From NCBI RefSeq assembly GCF_002163835.1, contig NZ_CP019331.1, forward strand, positions 1,525,001-1,589,000: DNA of 64,000 nt, read 5' to 3'. Below are positions 10,823-18,947 of the stretch, in pieces. The DNA comes from Polaribacter sp. SA4-10. Its GTDB lineage: Bacteria > Bacteroidota > Bacteroidia > Flavobacteriales > Flavobacteriaceae. The notes beneath the pieces are model-generated. The model was given only the letters and a program-made list of their open reading frames with translations. It had not been told where the DNA came from and searched no databases. The translations under genes were made by a program, and so were the position numbers. The stretch's first letter is position 1; every line of letters starts with the position of its first letter.

Positions 10823-12450
10823 TGAAAGAAAAAGCGAATATAAATTCTAGTACTTCTCTATTTTCCTCAAAAAATAAATGGGAAGAATTGATTGAAGACA
10901 AAGATTTTATAAACGTTTTCTTAGCTGATGTTTTACAAGAATACATTCAGAGACAACGATGGTATGCCGGTAAATCGAGTACAATAAAGTATATTGAATT
11001 AAGCGAATATTTTAAAATTCAGCAAGGAGGAGAAGTTTATTTTGGTCTAATTTTAGAAGTCAATTTTGTTGAAGCATTTTACCATCATTACTTTCTACCC
11101 ATTGCATTTGTTTCTGATGAAGAACACACTAAAGATGGCAGAATTCTACCATTAAAACTAAAGGACAAAGCGGGGTATATCATAGATGCAATGCATTTAG
11201 ACGCTTTCAGAAAAGTAGTTTATGAAAGAATTAGCTCTGCTTTACCCATAGATAAAACTCCTGTTCAATATCACAAATCAGAAGGTTTTAATTTCCCTCC
11301 CTATGAATCTTCAAAATTAATGGGTGTTGAACAAAGCAATACATCAATTATATATAATGGTGCATTTATCTTAAAATTTTTCAGAAGAATTTATGCTGAT
11401 AAAAATCCGGATTATGAGATGAGTCGTTTTTTATCACATAAAAAAGATTTTCAAAATACGCCTCCTTATTTAGGAAGTATGAATATAATTGATTCTGAAA
11501 ATATAAATATCACTATTGGTTTAATGCAAAAATTAGTACCTAATAATGGTGATGCTTGGGAATACTTTTTGAAAGAAATTAATGAAATCTATAAAAATAT
11601 AGATACCAAAAATATTTCTTTAAAAGATTTACCTGATGTAGAAATGTTTGAGAGAGTTAAAATAACTGAAGTTGCTCCACAAATTATAGATTGGATAGGA
11701 CTTAATTTACTGAACAAAGTAAAATTATTAGCGCAAAGAACAGCCGAAATGCACATTGCTTTAGGTTCTGAGTTTGAAGAAACAGCCTTTACTCCTACTC
11801 GTTTTAATGGAGATTATACTGTTTGGTTAAAGAACAGATTAACGTATCAATTTCAAAACAGATTAAATCTTACAGAAAATAATTTACATAAATTAGAAGG
11901 GTATTCTTTAAAACTTGCTAAAGAATTTTTAGAAAAGAAAAACGAAATTAGAAAACGGTTAGTAAATTTTGATTGGACGAAGTTAAAAGGTGAAAGAATT
12001 AGAATTCATGGAGATTATCATTTAGGACAAATTTTAGTACAAGATGATGATTTTTGCATTCTAGATTTTGAAGGAGAACCAGAAAGTACAATCAGAGATC
12101 GAAAAGTAAAACAACCACCATTAAAAGATGTTGCTGGTTTGTTTAGATCTTTTCATTACGCAATTTATTCAACCCTATTTAATCATCAAGATGAATATAA
12201 AAAAGAGCAAACAGCACTTTTTGAATATGGTGAATTATTATACAAATACATGATTTCTATTTTTATGGAAACCTATGTAGCAACAACAAAAGAAGCCAAC
12301 CTACATATTGGTTACAGAAACGAAAGAATATTTTTATTAAAATATTGCTTGTTAGAAAAAGCAATTTACGAGTTAGGTTACGAACTCAATTCAAGACCAA
12401 AATGGACTATAATTCCATTAAAAGGTATTGCTAACATTTTGAACTCATAA
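10822..12450 (+). CDS. mak: Maltokinase (Pep2/Mak type)
   Basis: Phosphorylates maltose with ATP to maltose-1-phosphate, feeding GlgE. The 542 residues have an aminoglycoside-phosphotransferase-like fold. The N-terminal cap contains the maltokinase signature RQRWYAGKSS (about 43-52). The phosphate-anchor region is SNTSIIYNGAFILKFFRR, the catalytic loop RIHGDYHLGQ (H396, D398) and the metal-binding DFEGEP (D415). The spaced RDRKVKQPPLKDVAGL element is also typical. In many bacteria this domain is fused to trehalose synthase TreS; here it stands alone, and no treS lies in the window. The maltose must therefore come from another treS or from maltodextrin breakdown (inference). It overlaps glgE by 1 base and is 4 bases from glgB. 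Confidence 0.93.
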   Translation: MKEKANINSSTSLFSSKNKWEELIEDKDFINVFLADVLQEYIQRQRWYAGKSSTIKYIELSEYFKIQQGGEVYFGLILEVNFVEAFYHHYFLPIAFVSDEEHTKDGRILPLKLKDKAGYIIDAMHLDAFRKVVYERISSALPIDKTPVQYHKSEGFNFPPYESSKLMGVEQSNTSIIYNGAFILKFFRRIYADKNPDYEMSRFLSHKKDFQNTPPYLGSMNIIDSENINITIGLMQKLVPNNGDAWEYFLKEINEIYKNIDTKNISLKDLPDVEMFERVKITEVAPQIIDWIGLNLLNKVKLLAQRTAEMHIALGSEFEETAFTPTRFNGDYTVWLKNRLTYQFQNRLNLTENNLHKLEGYSLKLAKEFLEKKNEIRKRLVNFDWTKLKGERIRIHGDYHLGQILVQDDDFCILDFEGEPESTIRDRKVKQPPLKDVAGLFRSFHYAIYSTLFNHQDEYKKEQTALFEYGELLYKYMISIFMETYVATTKEANLHIGYRNERIFLLKYCLLEKAIYELGYELNSRPKWTIIPLKGIANILNS

Positions 12451-12454
12451 AACT

Positions 12455-14362
12455 ATGGCACAGACAAAAGTACACAGTCTTTTTACAGAATTTGATATCA
12501 ATCTTTTTAAAGCAGGAAAACATTATCGTTTATACGAAAAATTTGGCTCACATATTACAACTGTAGATGGTGTAAAAGGAACCTATTTTGCAGTTTGGGC
12601 ACCAAGTGCAAAATCTGTTGCTGTAATTGGAGATTTTAATTTCTGGTTAGATACAGAGCATCATTTAAACGTACGTTGGGATGGAAGTGGAATTTGGGAA
12701 GGTTTTATTCCAAATATTGGAAAAGGAAGTGTTTATAAATATAAAGTCCAAAGTTCTCACAGTAACATTACAACTGAAAAGGCAGATCCTTTTGCCCGAA
12801 GATGTGAACATCCTCCAAAAACTGCCTCTGTAGTTTGGGAAGATGAATATGCTTGGAAAGATAAAAAATGGATGAAAAACAGAAAGAAAAATAACGCTTT
12901 AGATGCGCCTTATTCTGTTTATGAAGTTCACTTAGGTTCTTGGAAAAAGAAAGTAGAGGAAAATAGGTTTTTGAGTTATACGGAACTTGCAGAAGAACTT
13001 GTAAATTATGTAAAAGAAATGAATTTTACACATGTAGAATTTATGCCAATTATGGAGTTTCCTTACGATCCAAGTTGGGGATATCAATTAACAGGGTACT
13101 TTGCTCCTACTTCAAGATTTGGGTATCCAGATGAGTTTAAATTTTTAGTAGATAAATTTCACGAAAATGGAATTGGAGTATTACTAGACTGGGTTCCTTC
13201 ACATTTTCCTTCAGACGATCATGGTTTAGGCTACTTTGATGGATCTCATTTATATGAACATCCAGACAGAAGAAAAGGATACCATCAAGATTGGAAAAGT
13301 TTAATCTTTAACTACGGAAGAAATGAAATAAAAGCTTTTCTTATTAGTAATGCCATTTTTTGGTTAGACCAATATCATGCAGATGGTCTTAGAGTTGATG
13401 CAGTTGCTTCAATGCTTTTCTTAGATTATTCTAGAGAAGAAGGTGAATGGGAACCCAATGAATTTGGAGGAAGAGAAAATTTAGATGCTATTAATTTTAT
13501 AAAGGAAATGAATGCCGCTGTTTATGAAGCATTTCCAGATGTGCAAACAATTGCAGAAGAGTCTACTTCTTTCCCTCAAGTATCTAGACCTATTTACGAT
13601 GGTGGGTTAGGTTTTGGAATGAAATGGATGATGGGTTGGATGCATGATACTTTAGATTATTTCTCTAAAGAAACTGTTTACAGAAAACATCATCAAAATG
13701 ATTTAACCTTTAGTTTAAATTATGCATTTACAGAAAACTTTATGCTACCACTTTCTCATGATGAAGTTGTGTATGGTAAAAAGTCTATTGTAAATAAAAT
13801 GCCTGGTGATGAATGGCAAAAATTCGGAAATTTACGTTTACTATATAGCTTTATGTATACACATCCAGGAGCAAAATTATTGTTTCAAGGTGGTGAATTT
13901 GGCCAGACAAGTGAGTGGGATTTTGATGGTAGTTTAGATTGGCATTTATTAGAGTATGATGTACATAAAGGAGCACAAAGCTTAGTAAAAGATTTAAATA
14001 AATTATATAAGAAAGAACCTGCCTTACATCAAAAACAATTTTCTCCAGAAGGCTTTGAATGGATAGATCATGGAGATCATGAGAACTCAGTAATGTCTTA
14101 TATTAGAAAAGGTAACAATGAAAAAGATAATGTTATTATCATTTTAAATCTTACACCAATTCCAAGAGAAAAATATAGAATAGGAATACCTAAAGCAGGA
14201 ACTTTAAAAGAAGTTTTTAACAGTGACGCTAAAAAATATAACGGAACCGATAATTATAAAAATAAAAACCTAATAGCTAACCTAAAAGAATGGAATGGTA
14301 GAAAAAATTCTATCGAACTAAATTTGCCACCATTGGGTATGGTTGCCATTAAATATAAATAA
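12455..14362 (+). CDS. glgB: 1,4-alpha-glucan branching enzyme
   Basis: GH13_9 enzyme that cuts alpha-1,4 chains and re-attaches them by alpha-1,6 links. It has 635 residues, close to the short class that lacks the extra N1 domain of the 728-residue E. coli enzyme. A CBM48 domain (about 25-125) contains YFAVWAPSAKSVAVIGDFN; the barrel shows YEVHLGSW, GVLLDWVPSHFPSDDHGL, the nucleophile in DGLRVDAVASM (D315), the acid/base in IAEEST (E368) and LSHDEVVYGK. The 53-residue spacing D315-E368 equals that of the E. coli pair. It ends the GlgE-pathway operon; a long inverted repeat follows. Confidence 0.97.
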   Translation: MAQTKVHSLFTEFDINLFKAGKHYRLYEKFGSHITTVDGVKGTYFAVWAPSAKSVAVIGDFNFWLDTEHHLNVRWDGSGIWEGFIPNIGKGSVYKYKVQSSHSNITTEKADPFARRCEHPPKTASVVWEDEYAWKDKKWMKNRKKNNALDAPYSVYEVHLGSWKKKVEENRFLSYTELAEELVNYVKEMNFTHVEFMPIMEFPYDPSWGYQLTGYFAPTSRFGYPDEFKFLVDKFHENGIGVLLDWVPSHFPSDDHGLGYFDGSHLYEHPDRRKGYHQDWKSLIFNYGRNEIKAFLISNAIFWLDQYHADGLRVDAVASMLFLDYSREEGEWEPNEFGGRENLDAINFIKEMNAAVYEAFPDVQTIAEESTSFPQVSRPIYDGGLGFGMKWMMGWMHDTLDYFSKETVYRKHHQNDLTFSLNYAFTENFMLPLSHDEVVYGKKSIVNKMPGDEWQKFGNLRLLYSFMYTHPGAKLLFQGGEFGQTSEWDFDGSLDWHLLEYDVHKGAQSLVKDLNKLYKKEPALHQKQFSPEGFEWIDHGDHENSVMSYIRKGNNEKDNVIIILNLTPIPREKYRIGIPKAGTLKEVFNSDAKKYNGTDNYKNKNLIANLKEWNGRKNSIELNLPPLGMVAIKYK

Positions 14363-14449
14363 TTTAAAAAAGGCACTTCTTTGCTATTACATTATCAATA
14401 AAAAAATGTCCTTTTTTTATAAATATTCATAAAAAAACATTTTATTTTT

Positions 14450-14499
14450 AGACATATAAAAAATCTTTTAATCATTATTGAAAGATTTTTTATGTGTCT
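14450..14499. terminator. Long inverted repeat, probable terminator after glgB
   Basis: Arms 14450-14468 and 14481-14499 pair over 19 bases with one G-T mismatch around a 12-base loop. The inner arms are A-rich and T-rich (AAAAAATCTTT / AAAGATTTTTT), so the hairpin ends in a T-run on both strands. Confidence 0.65.
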
Positions 14500-14628
14500 A
14501 ACTTTTAAAGAAATAAGGAATATTTCTGCATTAAAACGCACTAAAACGTTATAGTAGAAAACAAAACTAAAACTGAAGAGTTTTATTATAATATACGAAT
14601 TTTGCAAGTTAAATAAACAACCAAAACA

Positions 14629-17034
14629 ATGATTGTTAATACCGAGTTAGAACAAAAAGGAAATTTATTTCCATCAGAAATAGTAAACTACAAAAAAGAT
14701 GTAGATACTTTATATTTTACTACAAAAAACCATGTTGTTTTACAACTTACAGTTGTAAGAGATAGTGTTATTAGATTTAGATACAGTACAACAGGTAAAT
14801 TTGAGAATGATTTTTCTTACGGTGTTACAATTCATGCTAGTAGAGGATATGAGTTTTTAGAAGTTTCAGAAGATGATAGACATTACATAGTAAAGACTTC
14901 TAAATTAATTTGTAACATAGAAAAACTTAGTTTACAAGTAAGTTTATATGATGCTCTAGATTTAAAACTGATAAACCAAGACGAAATTGGATTTCACTGG
15001 GAAGAGAGTTATGAGTATGGTGGGGACGTTGTAAAAATGAGCAAAGCTTGTCAGAAATCTGAAAGTTTTTATGGTTTGGGAGATAAACCTGTAGACGTAA
15101 ATTTAAAAGGAAAACGTTTTGAAAACTGGGCAACAGATTCTTATGCTTTTGGAAAAAACACAGATCCTATTTATAAGGCAATTCCTTTTTACACAGCCAT
15201 ACAAGATAATAAATCATATGGTGTTTTCTTTGACAATACCTTTAAAACTCATTTCGATTTTGCACATGAAAGAAGGAATGTAACTAGTTTTTGGGCACAA
15301 GGAGGAGAAATGAATTATTATTTCATTTACGGTCCACAAATGGAAGATGTTGTTAAAAATTATACAGATTTAACAGGTAAACCTCATGCATTGCCTCCAT
15401 TATGGGCTTTAGGATTTCATCAATGTAAATGGTCTTATTACCCAGAAGCAAATGTAAAAGAAGTAACCAAGACATTTAGAGACTTAAAAATACCTTGTGA
15501 TGCTATCTATTTAGATATTGATTACATGGATGGTTTTCGTTGTTTTACTTGGGATAAAAAACATTTTCCAGACCCAAAAAGAATGGTAAAAGAACTAGAA
15601 GATGACGGTTTTAAAACCGTTGTAATTATAGACCCAGGAATTAAAATTGATTTGGAATACGATGTTTTTAAAGAAGGATTAGATAAAGATTACTTCTGTA
15701 AACGTGCAGATGGCCCTTATATGAAAGGAAAAGTTTGGCCTGGGGAATGTTATTTTCCAGATTATACAAAACCAGAAGTTAGAGAATGGTGGTCTGGTTT
15801 GTTTAAAGAATTAATTGAAGATATTGGTGTAAAAGGTGTTTGGAATGATATGAATGAGCCAGCAGTAATGGACGTTCCTAACAAATCTTTCCCAGATGAT
15901 GTTCGTCATGATTATGATGGAAACCCTTGTTCACACAGAAAAGCACACAATATTTATGGTACTCAAATGGCACGTGCAACGTATCATGGTTTAAAGAAAT
16001 ATGCCTATCCAAAAAGACCTTTTGTAATTACAAGATCTGCCTATTCTGGTGCACAGCGTTATACCTCTACTTGGATGGGAGATAACGTTGCAACTTGGGA
16101 ACATTTAGCAATTGCAAACAACCAAGCTCAAAGAATGTCTATGTCTGGTTTTTCTTTTGCAGGATCTGATATTGGTGGTTTTGCGGAGCAACCACAAGGA
16201 GAATTATTTGCTCGTTGGATTCAATTAGGAGTTTTCCATGCATTTTGTAGAGTACACTCTTCTGGAGATCATGGAGCTCAAGAACCTTGGGTTTTTGGCG
16301 AAGAGATTACAGATATTGTAAGAAAATTTGTTGAACTTAGATATCAATTATTACCCTACTTATATACTGCTTTTTGGAATTATATAACTGACGGAACACC
16401 CATCTTAAAATCGTTGGTTTTATATGATCAACAAGATACTGCAACACATTACAGAAGTGATGAATTTGTATATGGAGAGCAAATATTGGTTTGTCCAATA
16501 ACTGAACCTAATGCAAAAGGAAGAAGAATGTACATTCCAAGAGGTAAATGGTATAATTTCTGGACTGATGAACTTGTGGAAGGTGGAAAAGAAATTTGGG
16601 TAGACGCAGATATAGATAGTCTTCCTATATTTATTAAAGAAGGTGCTGTAATCCCTAAATATCCTGTACAGCAATATGTTGGAGAAAAGGATTTTGATGA
16701 AATTACATTAGATGTTTATTATAAAGAAGGTAAAGAAGCTTCAAAGTTATATGATGATGCTCATGATGGCTATGATTATAAAAAGGGTAGATTTAGTTTA
16801 CGTACTTTTAAAGTAACAGGTAAAAAGAAAGAATTTATTTTACAGCAACATAAAAGAGGAGATTTTGACGCTGGATATTCTAAATTCAATATTGTTTTAC
16901 ACAATTTACCTTTTACAATTACTTCTATTCAAATAGATAATGTAGAAATTTCTTTAGACACTATTAATGTAGGTAAAACACAATCTATACTCACTAACAA
17001 AGAATTTACAGAAATTCACTTAATTGGGAATTAA
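14629..17034 (+). CDS. GH31 alpha-glucosidase, cytoplasmic
   Basis: Retaining exo-alpha-glucosidase of 801 residues without a signal peptide, so probably intracellular. The N-terminal beta-sandwich (about 1-245, with ESFYGLGDKPVDVNLKGKR) precedes a barrel carrying AIYLDIDYMDGFRCFTWD, the nucleophile motif VWNDMNEPAVM (D407) and the acid/base motif TWMGDNVATWEHL (D485). SGFSFAGSDIGGFAEQP and FCRVHSSGDH are typical of the family. Following the glycogen operon by 266 bases, it probably releases glucose from maltodextrins or glycogen ends. It could use sugars other than maltose; sequence alone does not settle that. The intervening hairpin suggests it has its own promoter, but I find no exact consensus match. 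Confidence 0.93.
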   Translation: MIVNTELEQKGNLFPSEIVNYKKDVDTLYFTTKNHVVLQLTVVRDSVIRFRYSTTGKFENDFSYGVTIHASRGYEFLEVSEDDRHYIVKTSKLICNIEKLSLQVSLYDALDLKLINQDEIGFHWEESYEYGGDVVKMSKACQKSESFYGLGDKPVDVNLKGKRFENWATDSYAFGKNTDPIYKAIPFYTAIQDNKSYGVFFDNTFKTHFDFAHERRNVTSFWAQGGEMNYYFIYGPQMEDVVKNYTDLTGKPHALPPLWALGFHQCKWSYYPEANVKEVTKTFRDLKIPCDAIYLDIDYMDGFRCFTWDKKHFPDPKRMVKELEDDGFKTVVIIDPGIKIDLEYDVFKEGLDKDYFCKRADGPYMKGKVWPGECYFPDYTKPEVREWWSGLFKELIEDIGVKGVWNDMNEPAVMDVPNKSFPDDVRHDYDGNPCSHRKAHNIYGTQMARATYHGLKKYAYPKRPFVITRSAYSGAQRYTSTWMGDNVATWEHLAIANNQAQRMSMSGFSFAGSDIGGFAEQPQGELFARWIQLGVFHAFCRVHSSGDHGAQEPWVFGEEITDIVRKFVELRYQLLPYLYTAFWNYITDGTPILKSLVLYDQQDTATHYRSDEFVYGEQILVCPITEPNAKGRRMYIPRGKWYNFWTDELVEGGKEIWVDADIDSLPIFIKEGAVIPKYPVQQYVGEKDFDEITLDVYYKEGKEASKLYDDAHDGYDYKKGRFSLRTFKVTGKKKEFILQQHKRGDFDAGYSKFNIVLHNLPFTITSIQIDNVEISLDTINVGKTQSILTNKEFTEIHLIGN

Positions 17035-17116
17035 ATATATAAACGATTAGTTTGTAGGAAGTTTACTAGCTGAACAATGTGAAGAAAAAAAATTAACAAA
17101 TAGGTAGTAAATACAA

Positions 17117-17160
17117 AAGCGATTGAAAGTTCTTATAAAACTTTAATCGCTTTTTTTATG
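17117..17160 (+). terminator. Terminator after the GH31 gene
   Basis: Stem AAAGCGATTGAAAGTT with its near-complement AACTTTAATCGCTTT, then a T-run. A second, similar hairpin lies at 17378-17421. Confidence 0.8.
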
Positions 17161-17214
17161 CTTAAAACTTTAATACTAAAATAGTTGTTTTATTCAAAGA
17201 GTAAATATGAAATC

Positions 17215-17252
17215 TCACTGAAAACCGTGAGATAATTCACGGTTTTCAGTGA
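17215..17252. repeat. Perfect 16-bp inverted repeat
   Basis: TCACTGAAAACCGTGA (17215-17230) and its exact complement (17237-17252) flank a 6-base loop. No T-run follows on either strand, so it does not look like a simple terminator; it could be an operator or a structured RNA segment. Confidence 0.75.
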
Positions 17253-17377
17253 AGAGAAAAAAACCCCATAAATGGGTATTGTGAGGTGTATAAAACTACA
17301 GTAACTTTGTAGTGTTAATTAGTTTTATTTTTTAAATTGTATAATTATTATTGGGGTTATTTATTTTTGTTAAACTA

Positions 17378-17421
17378 TGAAAGCGATTGAATGTTCCCTA
17401 AAACATCAATCGCTTTTTTTA
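17378..17421 (+). terminator. Second AAAGCGATTGA hairpin with T-run
   Basis: GAAAGCGATTGATGTT-like stem (GAAAGCGATTGAATGTT pairing with AACATCAATCGCTTT) and a T-run. It shares its 5' arm with the hairpin at 17117, which suggests duplication of the terminator region. Confidence 0.7.
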
Positions 17422-17444
17422 TATTTTAGAAATAATATTAGCAT

Positions 17445-17477
17445 AAAAAAACCTCAAAAATAAATTTTTAAGGTTTT
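17445..17477 (-). terminator. Terminator after prfA
   Basis: On the minus strand AAAACCTTAAAAAT pairs with ATTTTTGAGGTTTT, followed by further T. It lies 21 bases beyond the prfA stop. Confidence 0.7.
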
Positions 17478-17497
17478 ACTATTTATTTAAAGACAAC

Positions 17498-18574
17498 TTA
17501 TATTCCGTCTCCTAATCCTTTTAACTTTTCTGTATTTTCAGCGAGCATTAGTTCATCAATAATTTTCTGAATATCGCCGTTTAAGATATTAGGTAAATCA
17601 TATAATGACAAACCAATTCTATGATCTGTAACTCTACCTTGCGCATAATTATAGGTTCTAATCTTTGCACTTCTATCACCAGAAGAAACCATAGAACCAC
17701 GCTTCAAAGCATCTTCAGCATTTTTCTTTGCTAATTCCATATCATATAAACGAGAACGCAATACTTTAAAGGCTTTCTCTTTATTTTTATGTTGTGATTT
17801 CTGATCTTGACATTGCGCAACCAAACCAGTAGGAAGGTGTGTTAAACGAACTGCAGAATACGTTGTATTTACAGACTGACCTCCAGGACCTGAAGAACAG
17901 AAAAAATCGATTCGCACTTCTTTTGGATTAATCTCAACATCAAATTCTTCTGCTTCTGGAAAAACCATACAGGTTGCTGCAGAAGTATGAACTCTACCTT
18001 GTGTTTCTGTCTGCGGCACACGTTGTACACGATGCACACCGGCTTCAAACTTTAAGGTTCCGTAAACATCATTACCAGAAACTTCAAACTGTATTTCTTT
18101 AAAACCACCGTTTGTACCTTCAGAATAATCTACGGTAGAAACTTTCCAGCCTTTACTTTCGCAATATTTAGAATACATTCTAAATAAATCTCCAGCAAAG
18201 ATACTTGCTTCATCTCCACCAGTTCCTGCTCTTAATTCTACAACAGCATTTTTAGAATCTTCTGGATCTTTTGGTATTAATAAAAGTTTTATTTCCTCTT
18301 CAAGTTCAGGAATTCTAGCATTTGCCTCGTCAATTTCCATTTTGGCCATTTCCACCATTTCTGGATCAGAACCATCTGCAAGAATTTCTTTTGCCTCTTC
18401 TATATTGTTTGTTAAAGCTTGATATTCATCACCCCTTTTTACAACATCTCCTAGATCTTTATACTCTTTGCTTAACTGTGCATAGCGTTTTTGATCCATG
18501 ATAATTTCTGGCTGGATAATTAAATCAGACACCTCATCATAACGTTGCTTAACAATTCTTATTTTTTCTAACAT
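17498..18574 (-). CDS. prfA: Peptide chain release factor 1
   Basis: Recognises UAA and UAG in the A site and triggers hydrolysis of peptidyl-tRNA. The 358 residues are the usual length. The GGQ catalytic motif is at 231-233 in [14 protein letters not shown], preceded by the codon-recognition domain with [20 protein letters not shown] (RF1-type PxT context) and followed by [16 protein letters not shown]2 would carry SPF and usually a programmed frameshift, absent here. The start gives the standard N-terminus [17 protein letters not shown] terminator follows. In related genomes prfA often lies next to purM; here about 6.6 kb (nrdJ and an M4 peptidase) separates them. Confidence 0.98.
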   Translation of the reverse strand: MLEKIRIVKQRYDEVSDLIIQPEIIMDQKRYAQLSKEYKDLGDVVKRGDEYQALTNNIEEAKEILADGSDPEMVEMAKMEIDEANARIPELEEEIKLLLIPKDPEDSKNAVVELRAGTGGDEASIFAGDLFRMYSKYCESKGWKVSTVDYSEGTNGGFKEIQFEVSGNDVYGTLKFEAGVHRVQRVPQTETQGRVHTSAATCMVFPEAEEFDVEINPKEVRIDFFCSSGPGGQSVNTTYSAVRLTHLPTGLVAQCQDQKSQHKNKEKAFKVLRSRLYDMELAKKNAEDALKRGSMVSSGDRSAKIRTYNYAQGRVTDHRIGLSLYDLPNILNGDIQKIIDELMLAENTEKLKGLGDGI

Positions 18575-18643
18575 CTTCTGTCTTTACTTGGATTGCGAAT
18601 TTACACATTTTATAGGTATATTTAATAATTCAAATTAAATTTT

Positions 18644-18915
18644 ATGAGCGCTATCGGTATCTTATGTTCTTTCTTATTCATGGTTTCTTGCAAAAAAAAA
18701 CAAAACCAACTTTTCTTATTGGATATTGGATTCGTTTAAACAATAAAGAAGGAAGTAGAATGTATGAAACTTGAAACAAACACCTTATAGGTTTATCCCT
18801 TACTTTAAAAGAAAAGAATACTAGTTTTAAAGAAATTATGAGCGTTATTACCAAAAAAGATACTTTATTTTTAAAAGCTGAAATCTCTAGCTCTGATTTT
18901 ATAATTTATTTTTAA
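18644..18915 (+). pseudogene. Decayed small lipoprotein gene (DUF6265-like)
   Basis: ATG at 18644 begins a lipoprotein signal (LCSFLFMVSC, then KKK) that runs out of frame about 23 codons later. In the next frame the protein continues as YWIRLNNKEGSRMYET, where the expected Trp codon is TGA. The rest reads NKHLIGLSLTLKEKNT, then FKEIMSVITKKDTLFLKAEIS, and stops at 18913-18915. The pattern (small lipoprotein, YW start of domain, YETW, two beta strands) recalls DUF6265-type proteins, but that family assignment is from memory. At least one frameshift and one nonsense mutation indicate a dead gene between prfA and nrdJ. Confidence 0.65.
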
Positions 18916-18947
18916 AAAAAATATACACTAATTATTAAATTAAAGAC

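Larger units (their letters stand above)
17035..17497. other. Intergenic region with stacked hairpins, no gene
   Basis: This 463-base gap contains no coding frame I trust. It holds two similar terminator-like hairpins, one perfect 16-bp inverted repeat, two short hairpins (CCCAT/ATGGG at about 17264-17278 and ACTACA/TGTAGT at about 17297-17315), and the prfA terminator. A plus-strand TATTTTTG at 17362-17369 precedes the second hairpin and could be a promoter for a very short RNA (weak). Confidence 0.5.
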
